Source: an uncultured Flavobacteriaceae bacterium
GTDB lineage: Bacteria > Bacteroidota > Bacteroidia > Flavobacteriales > Flavobacteriaceae
NCBI GenBank assembly: GCA_947494205.1
Contig: CANLUH010000007.1
Coordinates: forward strand, 124,001-188,000
Direction of reading: 5' to 3'
Length of the DNA stretch: 64,000 nucleotides
The position numbers and the translations under genes were made by a program. Under the pieces are notes generated by a model. That model saw nothing but the letters and a program-made list of their open reading frames with translations, was not told the DNA's origin and ran no database searches. Shown piece by piece: positions 34,555 through 42,923 of the stretch (positions within the stretch are counted from its first letter, which is position 1; the number at the start of each line of letters is the position of its first letter).

Positions 34555-35177
34555 ATAACGTAAAGTAATATCATTAAATAGTGGCAAATTGCGCCAGCTA
34601 ATACAAATAGGTGCCAAATAACATGAAAGTATAGTGTCTTTTCTATGGCATAGAATATTATACCAATTGTATAGGCTGCACCTCCTGCCATTAATAAAAT
34701 AATTCCATTAGGATGTATTAACTCTGAAAGTGTTGAGAAATCGAATACAATTAGCCATCCCATGACTAAATAGAGTACTGTAGAAAAGAGATTGAATTTA
34801 CCCGTAAAAAAGAGTTTTAAAATCACTCCAAAAGCTGCGATACCCCATACTATATAAAATAATAACCAGCCTAAACTTTGCTCCAGAGTAATAAGTAATA
34901 CTGGTGTATAAGTTCCTGCTATAAGTAAATAGATACTAATATGATCTACAATTCTAAAATAGTGCTTTTTAGTGACATCTTTTACCGAGTGGTAAGCTGT
35001 AGAAGCTGTAAATAATATAATGATAGAAATACCGTAAACAACAACACTAAACAAACTCCAATCTGTTTTATGTGTGTCTCTTATAATTAATAAAATTAAA
35101 CCTAATACTCCTAAAACAGCACCAATGCCGTGTGTTAATGCATTTAATTTTTCTTCTAACGGATTTTGTTCTCTCAT
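34551..35177 (-). CDS. Hemolysin III / TrhA-like seven-helix membrane protein (PAQR)
   Basis: 208 aa with seven transmembrane helices. Conserved metal-site residues of the PAQR/HlyIII superfamily are visible: ALTHGIGAVLG at the N-terminus, ASTAYHSVKD, the Asp in HYFRIVDHISIYLLIAGTYTP, and HVIWHLFVLAGAICHY at the C-terminus. E. coli YqfA/TrhA affects membrane energetics, and hydrolase-like activity is proposed for the superfamily. It starts on the last base of the upstream DUF4294 gene, so translation is coupled. Confidence 0.88.
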   Translation of the reverse strand: MREQNPLEEKLNALTHGIGAVLGVLGLILLIIRDTHKTDWSLFSVVVYGISIIILFTASTAYHSVKDVTKKHYFRIVDHISIYLLIAGTYTPVLLITLEQSLGWLLFYIVWGIAAFGVILKLFFTGKFNLFSTVLYLVMGWLIVFDFSTLSELIHPNGIILLMAGGAAYTIGIIFYAIEKTLYFHVIWHLFVLAGAICHYLMILLYVI

Positions 35178-35881
35178 TAATTTTTAGCCTCGCTAGTTTT
35201 ATCTTCTTTTAGCCATTTATTAGTTAGTTCGTAAAAATCGAATTGTACTGCAGGTTTTTGCCTTACTAAGGTTCCATTTTGAAAATGTCGTTCTAAAATA
35301 TCTTCTATTAAGTAATCCTCCTTTTCGTTTTCTGGATCAAATTCTCTTTTTAGTGAAATATCAAACAGCTTTGCTGTACTATTAAACCAAAAGGCTCTCC
35401 AACCGTTTCTTAATGTTTTAATGAGTTGAAACGTGGTTTGTCCTGTTTGTCTATGAATTAATTTTACTAAAATCTGTCCTTCGGTACGTGTTAGTTTCTT
35501 TAATTCGGCAGAGAACTCCCCTTCTATGTATTTCTGTATTTTTTTTGCGTACTTTTTTTTGGCTCGTTTACTTTCTAATGTGGCTAAACGCTCGTTTAAA
35601 GACTCTAAACGTTCTGCAGCCAATTTAGCGTAAGGATAAACCTTTACTGTTTTACGTTTTAAAATCATGTAACGTCTCCAATCCTTTTTACTATCAAACT
35701 TAAGTTTATGTAAAAGCATGACTTCATCTAGATCTATAGATGTTCTAGGTATAGAATCGCCATCGATTATAACGTACTCTAGCTTTGTAGAATCTTGTTC
35801 TATCTCTTTTGTTTCCTGAGCTAACATTAAAAAAGGAAACACTATAAGTAGATAACTTAAATATTTTATTTGGGTAAACAT
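35177..35881 (-). CDS. DUF4294 exported protein
   Basis: 234 aa from the ATG at 35881. This start gives a direct signal peptide (FTQIKYLSYLLIVFPFLMLAQ); an upstream ATG at 35905 adds eight residues. The body, with TKLEYVIIDGDSIPRTSIDLDEVMLL, RRYMILKRKTVKVYPYAKLAAERL and LVKLIHRQTGQTTFQLIKTLRNGWRAFWFN, matches DUF4294, a Bacteroidetes-specific secreted family of unknown function. It is co-transcribed with the TrhA-like gene and divergent from the M42 peptidase. Confidence 0.85.
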   Translation of the reverse strand: MFTQIKYLSYLLIVFPFLMLAQETKEIEQDSTKLEYVIIDGDSIPRTSIDLDEVMLLHKLKFDSKKDWRRYMILKRKTVKVYPYAKLAAERLESLNERLATLESKRAKKKYAKKIQKYIEGEFSAELKKLTRTEGQILVKLIHRQTGQTTFQLIKTLRNGWRAFWFNSTAKLFDISLKREFDPENEKEDYLIEDILERHFQNGTLVRQKPAVQFDFYELTNKWLKEDKTSEAKN

Positions 35882-36029
35882 ACTATATCTCTTAGCTAAA
35901 ATCATTCCAAATGGTAGAATTTATAACTGTTTTTAATCTTTAATTTATATATCGTAAAATTACTAATTAACTTTATTCTAACTGTTAAATATAACCGAAT
36001 ATTGTTATTTTAGTAAAAAATTAAAATAA

Positions 36030-37118
36030 ATGGCAAAAAAGAGCATACTAAATAAAAAGTCGATGAACTTTTTAGAAAAATACTTAAATAATGCAGCTCC
36101 AACAGGTTACGAATGGGACGGGCAGAAGATTTGGATGGATTATTTAAAACCTTATGTAGATGAGTTTATAACCGATACTTATGGTACAGCCGTTGGTGTT
36201 ATTAATCCAAAAGCAAAATATAAAGTTGTTATAGAAGGGCATGCCGATGAAATTTCTTGGTACGTAAACTTTATAAGTAAAGATGGGCAAATTTATGTTA
36301 CTAGAAATGGTGGTAGTGATCATCAAATTGCACCAAGTAAAATTGTAAACATTCATACCAAAAAAGGAATCGTTAAAGGCGTATTCGGTTGGCCAGCTAT
36401 TCACACGCGTAATCGTGCAAATGAAAAAGCACCTAAACCAGACAATATTTCTATTGATGTTGGATGTAATTCTAAAGAAGACGTAGAGAAATTAGGTATT
36501 CATATTGGTTGTGTTATTACGTATCCAGACGAGTTTCATATCTTAAATGGAGATAAGTTTGTTTGTAGAGCATTAGACAACCGAATGGGAGGCTTTATGA
36601 TTGCTGAAGTGGCACGTTTATTAAAAGAGAATAAAAAGAAATTACCGTTTGGGTTATACATTACAAACTCTGTACAAGAAGAAATTGGTTTACGTGGTGC
36701 TGAAATGATTACACATACCATTAAACCAAATGTTGCTATTGTAACAGATGTTACCCATGATACAACAACACCTATGATTGAGCAAAAAGTTCAAGGTGAA
36801 GCTGAAATTGGAAAAGGACCAGTTATAGCTTATGCTCCTGCTGTACAACAAAAATTACGTGATTTAATTACAGATACTGCAGAAGATAAAAAAATACCTT
36901 TTCAACGTGCTGCATTATCTCGTGCTACTGGTACAGATACAGATGCTTTTGCATACAGTAACGGAGGTGTTGCAAGTGCTTTAATTTCTTTACCGCTACG
37001 TTATATGCATACCACTGTAGAAATGGTACACCAAGATGATGTAGAAAACGTAATTAAATTAATTTACGAAACGTTATTAAACATTAAAGACGGAGAAACG
37101 TTTAGTTATTTCGACTAA
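36030..37118 (+). CDS. M42 family aminopeptidase
   Basis: 362 aa. Metal ligands and catalytic residues of the M42 glutamyl aminopeptidase / endoglucanase family are in place: EGHADEISW, ALDNRMGGF (bridging Asp), SVQEEIGLRGA (Glu-Glu), VTDVTHDTT and YMHTTVEMV. These cytosolic enzymes build large tetrahedral assemblies and remove N-terminal residues from peptides. The gene is monocistronic, ends at the perfect 13 bp hairpin at 37142-37172, and is divergent from the DUF4294 gene. Confidence 0.92.
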   Translation: MAKKSILNKKSMNFLEKYLNNAAPTGYEWDGQKIWMDYLKPYVDEFITDTYGTAVGVINPKAKYKVVIEGHADEISWYVNFISKDGQIYVTRNGGSDHQIAPSKIVNIHTKKGIVKGVFGWPAIHTRNRANEKAPKPDNISIDVGCNSKEDVEKLGIHIGCVITYPDEFHILNGDKFVCRALDNRMGGFMIAEVARLLKENKKKLPFGLYITNSVQEEIGLRGAEMITHTIKPNVAIVTDVTHDTTTPMIEQKVQGEAEIGKGPVIAYAPAVQQKLRDLITDTAEDKKIPFQRAALSRATGTDTDAFAYSNGGVASALISLPLRYMHTTVEMVHQDDVENVIKLIYETLLNIKDGETFSYFD

Positions 37119-37141
37119 GTAACTTATATAACAAAAAAGAT

Positions 37142-37172
37142 AAAGCCTCGTAACACCATGTTACGAGGCTTT
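37142..37172 (+). terminator. Terminator after the M42 peptidase gene
   Basis: AAAGCCTCGTAAC (37142-37154) and GTTACGAGGCTTT (37160-37172) form a perfect 13 bp stem with a 5-base loop, 23 bp after the stop codon. The T-run is carried in the right arm itself. Confidence 0.85.
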
Positions 37173-37378
37173 GCGCTATAAATCTAATAATTAATCCGAA
37201 AAAGCTTTATTGAGGATTAAGCTAATTAGAATATTATATTATTATGACAAATAAAAGGTAATTAACTCTATCATTATAATTATAGATGGGGACAATTACG
37301 GGACAATTACTATTTTTTATAAAAATAACTTTAAAACAGAAGTTTTAATTAAATCTAAAAAACGATTAATTTTAAAAC

Positions 37379-38545
37379 ATGAAACTACAAGACAAAAAAC
37401 ATCTATTTAATATACAAGAAGAGATAACCTATTTAAATACAGCAAGCTTATCCCCTTCTTTTAAATCTGTTGAAGCTGCTGGTATAGCTTCCGTTTTAGA
37501 AAAAAGTCAACCTTATAAGATTCCATCTTCAGATTTTTTCGATCCAGTAATAGAACTCAAATCATTATTTGCTAAAATTATTAACGCAGACGATTATAAT
37601 CGTATAGCAACTATTCCTTCGGTATCTTACGGTATGGCAACAGTGACTAATAATATTACATTAAATGCAGGAGACGAAATACTGGTTATAGAAGAACAAT
37701 TTCCTAGTAATATTTATGCATGGACAGAATTAGCAAAACAATACGATGCCAAAATTGTTACTGTTAAACAACCTGATACCAAAACTAATTGTGGTGAATT
37801 ATGGAATGCTGCTATTTTAGATTCTATAACAGATAAAACAGCAGTAGTAACCATGGGTAATTTACATTGGGCAAATGGTACCCTTTTTAATTTAAAAGCG
37901 ATTAGAGAAAAAACTAGAGCGCATAACGCTTTGTTAATTGTAGACGGTAGTCAATCGGTTGGTGCGTTTCCGTTTTCTATTAAAGCCATTGAGCCCGATG
38001 CTTTAATCTGTGCAGGCTATAAATGGCTGTTTGGTCCTTATGGTTGTGCTTATGCCTATTATGGTTCTTATTTTGATAATGGTAAACCTCTAGAAAACAA
38101 TTGGGCAAGTCGATTAGGAAGTGAAAACTTAGCAGGTTTAACAGCCTATCAAGAAGCATATAAACCTTTAGCCAATCGTTACGATGTTGGAGAAAGTGGT
38201 AGTTTTATTTATACTAAAATGCAAATAGCTGCTTTAAAAGAAATACTACAACTTACCCCAGAAAGTATACAAGAATATTGTAAAAGTATTGCAAAAGATG
38301 CTATAAAGGAATTGAAGAGCTTAGGGTGTTATATAGAAAATGATGCAGATAGAGCACATCACTTATTTGGAGTTGAAATACCTAAACATGTAAATATACA
38401 AGCTTTACAAAAGGAATTAAAACAGAAACATATTTATGTGTCTTTTAGAGGGAATTATATTAGAGTCTCGTGTCACTTATTTAATACAGTTGAAGATTTT
38501 AATACATTTCTTAACTGTATGAAGCTCTTTCTCAAGTCTAAGTAA
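37379..38545 (+). CDS. Class V PLP-dependent aminotransferase / cysteine-desulfurase-like enzyme
   Basis: 388 aa. The PLP site is CAGYKWLFGPYG, with the Schiff-base Lys near residue 219. Upstream are VDGSQSVGAFPF (the Asp and Gln that hold the pyridine ring) and TMGNLHWANGTLFNL. This is the isopenicillin-N-epimerase-like/CsdA-like branch of class V. A conserved catalytic Cys of true desulfurases is not evident at the usual position, so desulfurase activity is doubtful. The 260 bp upstream hold only the M42 terminator. It ends in a very strong hairpin. Confidence 0.85.
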   Translation: MKLQDKKHLFNIQEEITYLNTASLSPSFKSVEAAGIASVLEKSQPYKIPSSDFFDPVIELKSLFAKIINADDYNRIATIPSVSYGMATVTNNITLNAGDEILVIEEQFPSNIYAWTELAKQYDAKIVTVKQPDTKTNCGELWNAAILDSITDKTAVVTMGNLHWANGTLFNLKAIREKTRAHNALLIVDGSQSVGAFPFSIKAIEPDALICAGYKWLFGPYGCAYAYYGSYFDNGKPLENNWASRLGSENLAGLTAYQEAYKPLANRYDVGESGSFIYTKMQIAALKEILQLTPESIQEYCKSIAKDAIKELKSLGCYIENDADRAHHLFGVEIPKHVNIQALQKELKQKHIYVSFRGNYIRVSCHLFNTVEDFNTFLNCMKLFLKSK

Positions 38546-38587
38546 AACAAAAAACCAGAACAAATGAATGTTCTGGTTTTTTGTTTT
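38544..38587. terminator. Bidirectional terminator with an 18 bp perfect stem
   Basis: The arms at 38544-38561 and 38570-38587 are perfect inverted repeats with core CCAGAAC/GTTCTGG, flanked by an A-rich and a T-rich run in the stem. The loop is AAATGAAT. It serves the aminotransferase (plus) and probably the NTFIG-repeat gene (minus), whose stop lies at 38633. Confidence 0.9.
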
Positions 38588-38632
38588 ACTATTTATCAGC
38601 CCCGATTTAAGAAGACTTAATAGTATTATTAA

Positions 38633-40918
38633 TTACTCTATAATCATTTTTTTAGTATCCGCCTTTCTACCATCTACATATAAAGTGTAGTAGTACATAC
38701 CAGAGGCGAGAGAATCGCTATTAAAAAACAACTCTTGATCTCCTAAGTCTTTAAGAGCTACATTATCTATAATTTGTCCAGACGTATTACTAAAAACTAT
38801 AGCTGCGTTTTTATATCTCAAAGGTACAAAGTATTTAATAGAAGTGGTTCCATTAAAAGGGTTTGGAATATTTTGATATAAAATAGGACCATCGCTTCTG
38901 TTGGTAGTGTCATCTTCTTCACCAACGGTTAGCGTATTACAAGCACACCCTTCTAAAGTTGTTACTCTAGCTAATAAATCATCTATTTGCGCTTGTTGAT
39001 TAGCGTTTTCAGTTTCTAATGCTGAAAGTATTGGAGATAAATCGACATTAACCGATGCTCCATTTTGAATTTCTACTGTTAATACATTCGATGCATTTAT
39101 GGTCGCAGATGTTAAGTTTTGTGAATCTGTTCCTGTACCATCGGCTAAACCAGATAAATCAACACTGTTTCCGCCAGATATACTCAAGTTATTTGCGCCA
39201 TCTAAAGTTAAAGTTTGCGAATCTGTTCCTATTCCATCGGCTAAACCAGATAAATCAACACTGTTTCCGCCAGAAATACTTAAGTTATTAGAACCATCTA
39301 AAGTTAACGCTTGTGCATCTGTGTTATCTAAATAAGGCGTTAAATCTACTGTTGCTGTTCCACCAGAAATACTTAAAACATTAGTAGCTACAGATAGTTC
39401 TTGTGCATCTGTGTTATCTAAATAAGGCGTTAAATCTACTGTTGCTGTTCCGCCAGAGATACTTAAAACATCAGTTGCTACAGATAGTTCTTGTGCATCT
39501 GTATTAGCTTCTGCTGCACTCCATACTGTGCCATCCCAAGTAAATAAGGCATCTATATCTGTATCATAAACCATTAATCCCTCTTGTGCAGCATCTATTG
39601 GATTACCATCTGCGGCGGCCGTTTCTAGAGCAACACGTTGAGCAGTCGTTAATCTATTAACTAAAAATCCTTTATCTGTATCTGCCAACTCTAAAGAGGC
39701 ATTTCTATTTGCTGCAACAGTACCTATACCTACGCTTAAACGATTATTAGCAAATGCACCAGTACCAGAATTATCTCCACCTAATGCTAAAGTATTTGCC
39801 TGGTTAACATTTACACCATAACCAATAGCAACCGAGTAAGATTGTTGTGCTCTACTTTCATTTCCTAAAGTAATGCCGTATCTACCATCTACACGCGCTT
39901 TATATCCAATAACTACAACATCGTTATTATCTGCGGCAGCTTGTGCACCAATAAACGTGGTTCTACTTCTGTTTGTAGATTCTCCTTCACCACCCCAAAA
40001 ACCATTGACTCCAGTTAAAGTAGCATAGGTTCCTCCATAGCCAGAAAATGTACCCATACCAACATTATCTTCTCCGACTCTATTAGAAAAGCCTGAAAAA
40101 GCACCAACGTACGTATTTCTATTAGCATTAGTCTCACTATTCGTTCTATTATTATCTCCTCCAGCATACGCTCCAATAAACGTATTGTAATCGGCATTTT
40201 CTGTAGCACAACCTGCACCATGACCAACAGCAGTATTATTAAAACCGACATCACTATCTATTAACGCAGAATCACCTAATGCAGAATTCCAAAAACCAGT
40301 AGTATTATCGTAACCCGCTTCGTTACCTACAAAAGCATTACGGTATCCTGTGGTATTTTGTCTACCTGCTGCACTACCTATAAACGTATTATCGCTAGAA
40401 GTAGTAGAATTAAAACCTGCATCTTCACCAATAAATGTATTATCATCTCCAGTAGTCATAGCTTGTCCTGCTTCTTCACCTATAAACGTATTATCGCTAG
40501 CACCTAGCTCCATAACCATACCAGCCTCCACACCAATAACGGTATTATCTGTTCCGTTTAGAGTTCTAGCAGCTCTAGTACCTATAACAACATTATCTGT
40601 ACCTGTTGTAGCTTGATCACCAGCAAAAGCACCAATAAAAATATTATCTGCCTGAGTTGTGTGTAGTGCGCCAGCTGCAGTACCAATAAATACAGCTTGT
40701 GACCCTGAAGACAAATTACCACCAGCTCCAGCTCCAATGAGTACATCGTAATCTCCAGAGGTAATACTCGATCCTGGAGCGTTTAAGTCTGTAGAGCCAT
40801 CATAATCATTTATTGTAGGTGTTACAATAGCGCCTGCACTGTAATTACCTGTTTGGGCATAACTTAGTAGGGAAAATAGCATTAAGCTAAATACTATTAA
40901 GGGTAGTTTTTTCGACAT
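38633..40918 (-). CDS. NTFIG-repeat surface protein with T9SS tail
   Basis: 761 aa. Signal peptide (KLPLIVFSLMLFSLLSYAQ). Residues about 60-390 are many degenerate repeats of the pattern DNTFIGEDAGFxTT, a beta-helix-like or YadA-head-like motif. Residues 473-596 hold two 30-residue and two 32-residue near-identical repeats (TDAQELSVAT... and SGGNSVDLSGLADG...). A short coiled coil (ETENANQQAQIDDLLARV) follows, then a T9SS type A domain (ILYQNIPNPFNGTTSIKYFV to KKMIIE). It is probably a secreted or surface-bound fibrous adhesin. A TAnnTTTG box lies 30 bp upstream. A shorter paralogue is at 49847-51703. Confidence 0.85.
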   Translation of the reverse strand: MSKKLPLIVFSLMLFSLLSYAQTGNYSAGAIVTPTINDYDGSTDLNAPGSSITSGDYDVLIGAGAGGNLSSGSQAVFIGTAAGALHTTQADNIFIGAFAGDQATTGTDNVVIGTRAARTLNGTDNTVIGVEAGMVMELGASDNTFIGEEAGQAMTTGDDNTFIGEDAGFNSTTSSDNTFIGSAAGRQNTTGYRNAFVGNEAGYDNTTGFWNSALGDSALIDSDVGFNNTAVGHGAGCATENADYNTFIGAYAGGDNNRTNSETNANRNTYVGAFSGFSNRVGEDNVGMGTFSGYGGTYATLTGVNGFWGGEGESTNRSRTTFIGAQAAADNNDVVVIGYKARVDGRYGITLGNESRAQQSYSVAIGYGVNVNQANTLALGGDNSGTGAFANNRLSVGIGTVAANRNASLELADTDKGFLVNRLTTAQRVALETAAADGNPIDAAQEGLMVYDTDIDALFTWDGTVWSAAEANTDAQELSVATDVLSISGGTATVDLTPYLDNTDAQELSVATNVLSISGGTATVDLTPYLDNTDAQALTLDGSNNLSISGGNSVDLSGLADGIGTDSQTLTLDGANNLSISGGNSVDLSGLADGTGTDSQNLTSATINASNVLTVEIQNGASVNVDLSPILSALETENANQQAQIDDLLARVTTLEGCACNTLTVGEEDDTTNRSDGPILYQNIPNPFNGTTSIKYFVPLRYKNAAIVFSNTSGQIIDNVALKDLGDQELFFNSDSLASGMYYYTLYVDGRKADTKKMIIE
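39131..39502 (-). repeat. Tandem direct repeats inside the NTFIG-repeat gene
   Basis: Two 90 bp units (residues 473-502 and 503-532) are followed by two 96 bp units (533-564 and 565-596). Within each pair the DNA is nearly identical, for example at TCTGTGTTATCTAAATAAGG and CCAGATAAATCAACACTGTT, so they are recent duplications that could change copy number by recombination or slippage while staying in frame. Confidence 0.85.
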
Positions 40919-40948
40919 AATTTAGTTGTTTATAAAGTTTATAGCACT

Positions 40949-40956
40949 CAAATATA
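40949..40956 (-). promoter_or_regulatory. -7 promoter element of the NTFIG-repeat gene
   Basis: The minus strand reads TATATTTG, an exact TAnnTTTG, 30 bp upstream of the ATG at 40918. No -33 TTG is present at 19-21 bp. Confidence 0.45.
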
Positions 40957-41004
40957 AATAATATAATACTTATATATAACTTTACTCCCATTTAAAAACT
41001 AAAA

Positions 41005-42921
41005 ATGCGCTATTTTCTATATTTTATTATTAGCCTTATTCCCATAGGCTTAACAGGTCAGAACACCCACTCTATTGCAAGAGAGTGGATGGATACTATG
41101 TTAAATATGGTAAAAGAAGATGGTCAAGGTCCTACCATTCATGCGCGCAATTTTTTCCATGTTACCGCTGCAATGCACGATGCTTGGGCTGCTTACGATG
41201 CTAAACAGAACACTTATTTTCTTGGAAAAGAAAACAACAATAAAACAATCGTGTTTAATCCAAAATTTAAACGCCTTTCTAAAAATACAGATAGTCTACG
41301 ACGTATCGCCATTAGTTACGCCGCTTTTAGACTTTTAAAATATAGGTATGATAATTATAGTAGCAAAGGACGTACCATGGACCTTTTAATTAATACTTTT
41401 AATAAACATAATTTTAGAATAAGTAATACTGCTACAAATTATGAAGATGGCAGTCCAGAGGCGCTAGGAAACTACATTGCAGAACAGATTATAATATTCG
41501 GACAAAGTGATGGTTCTAAAGAAGAAAATAACCATGAATCTGAAAAATATTTTCAAAAAAACGATAATTTGATGCCTGAAAACCCCGGTGCTGAAGGTCT
41601 TAAGTCACCTAATCATTGGCAACCTATTTATATAAATAAATACCTCTTAAAAAAAGGTTCTGATCAATCATTAAAGGACTGGAATCATTTACTGGTTGAA
41701 GGCAATGTGGATTTCTTAACTCCCTTTTGGGGTGAAGTGTCTTCTTTTGCATTACCTACGGCATCAAAAGAAGGAGTTGTACATTTTAATCCTGGCAATC
41801 CACCACATATAAATACAGATAATCAAGAAGAAACAGAGGCCTACCGTTGGGGGTTTTCGTTGGTTCAAAAACTATCTAGTAAATTGGATAGTAAGGATTC
41901 TCAACTATGGAATATAGCACCTCGAGGAATTACCAGTTTAAAGGAACATTTACCTGTAAGTCTTGAAGACTATATGGTTTATTATAAAAATGTTGCAAAT
42001 AATAAAAGACCACCCCAAGTTAAAAACCCAATAACGCATAAAAACTATCCTAAAAACAAGGTGAAACAGGGTGATTATTGTAGAGTTATTGCAGAGTTTT
42101 GGGTAGATGGTCCTAATACAACTTCTCCTCCTGGGCATTGGTTAGAGTTTTTAAATAAGGTGTCTTATCATCCAGATTTTAAAAGACAATGGCATGGAAA
42201 AGGTAAATCTTTATCGCAATTAGAATGGGATGTAAAGAGTTATTTTTTAATGAGTGGCACGTTACATGATGCAGCAATTGCTTGTTGGAGTGCTAAAGGG
42301 CATTACGATTATGTAAGACCGATATCTGCTATTCGCTACTTGGCTAGTTTGGGGCAAGCATCTAATCCAAATCTACCAAACTACAATCGTTCTGGCTTAA
42401 AACTAGAAAAAGGGCTAGTAGAATTGGTTACAGAACAAGATGCTTTAGTAGGGGAAAACAAAGAACATTTAAATAAAATTAAAATATACAATTGGAAAGG
42501 GCCAGATGCAATAAATAATCCGTTTACTGATGCGGCTGGAGTCGGTTGGATTCTTGCTGAAAATTGGTGGCCATACCAGCGTTATACGTTTGCCACGCCT
42601 CCATTTGCGGGTTATACTTCTGGACATTCTACTTTTTCTATTGCTAGTGCAACACTGTTAACCTACTTGTCTGGTTCTCCTTATTTCCCTGATGGATTGG
42701 AAACTTTTACTGCTGAAAAAAATGAATTTCTAGGTTTTGAAAATGGGCCTTCGGAAACCGTAACACTCCAATGGGCAACGTTTTATGATGCTGCTATAGA
42801 AACATGTTTATCTAGAGTTTGGGGCGGAATCCATCCGCCTGTAGATGATATAGAAGGAAGAAGAACGGGATTAAAAGTAGCAGAAAATGCTATTGAATTT
42901 TCTAAAACCTTTTTTAAGTAA
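41005..42921 (+). CDS. Vanadium-haloperoxidase-like PAP2 protein (paralogue without T9SS tail)
   Basis: 638 aa, signal peptide (YFLYFIISLIPIGLTGQ). K-x6-RP (KGHYDYVRP), SGHSTFS and SR-x5-H-x3-D (SRVWGGIHPPVD) are all conserved. It aligns along its length with the protein at 30118-32307 (for example SIAREWMDTMLNMVKEDG against SVAREWNEQLLGAIRSD, and WKGPDAINNPFTDAAGVGWIL against WKGPDFITDPDTDVAGVDWIL) but stops at the end of the catalytic domain without a sorting tail. It is therefore probably periplasmic or exported by another route. Substrate unknown. It converges with the next gene, with 2 bp between the stops. Confidence 0.87.
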   Translation: MRYFLYFIISLIPIGLTGQNTHSIAREWMDTMLNMVKEDGQGPTIHARNFFHVTAAMHDAWAAYDAKQNTYFLGKENNNKTIVFNPKFKRLSKNTDSLRRIAISYAAFRLLKYRYDNYSSKGRTMDLLINTFNKHNFRISNTATNYEDGSPEALGNYIAEQIIIFGQSDGSKEENNHESEKYFQKNDNLMPENPGAEGLKSPNHWQPIYINKYLLKKGSDQSLKDWNHLLVEGNVDFLTPFWGEVSSFALPTASKEGVVHFNPGNPPHINTDNQEETEAYRWGFSLVQKLSSKLDSKDSQLWNIAPRGITSLKEHLPVSLEDYMVYYKNVANNKRPPQVKNPITHKNYPKNKVKQGDYCRVIAEFWVDGPNTTSPPGHWLEFLNKVSYHPDFKRQWHGKGKSLSQLEWDVKSYFLMSGTLHDAAIACWSAKGHYDYVRPISAIRYLASLGQASNPNLPNYNRSGLKLEKGLVELVTEQDALVGENKEHLNKIKIYNWKGPDAINNPFTDAAGVGWILAENWWPYQRYTFATPPFAGYTSGHSTFSIASATLLTYLSGSPYFPDGLETFTAEKNEFLGFENGPSETVTLQWATFYDAAIETCLSRVWGGIHPPVDDIEGRRTGLKVAENAIEFSKTFFK

Positions 42922-42923
42922 CT

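Noticed and set aside
39055-40616. Several plus-strand ORFs of 78-88 codons antisense to the NTFIG-repeat gene
   Set aside because: They arise from the repeat codon pattern read backwards (repeated SSPINVLS-like peptides) and have no start signals. The same artefact is seen at 51291-51581.
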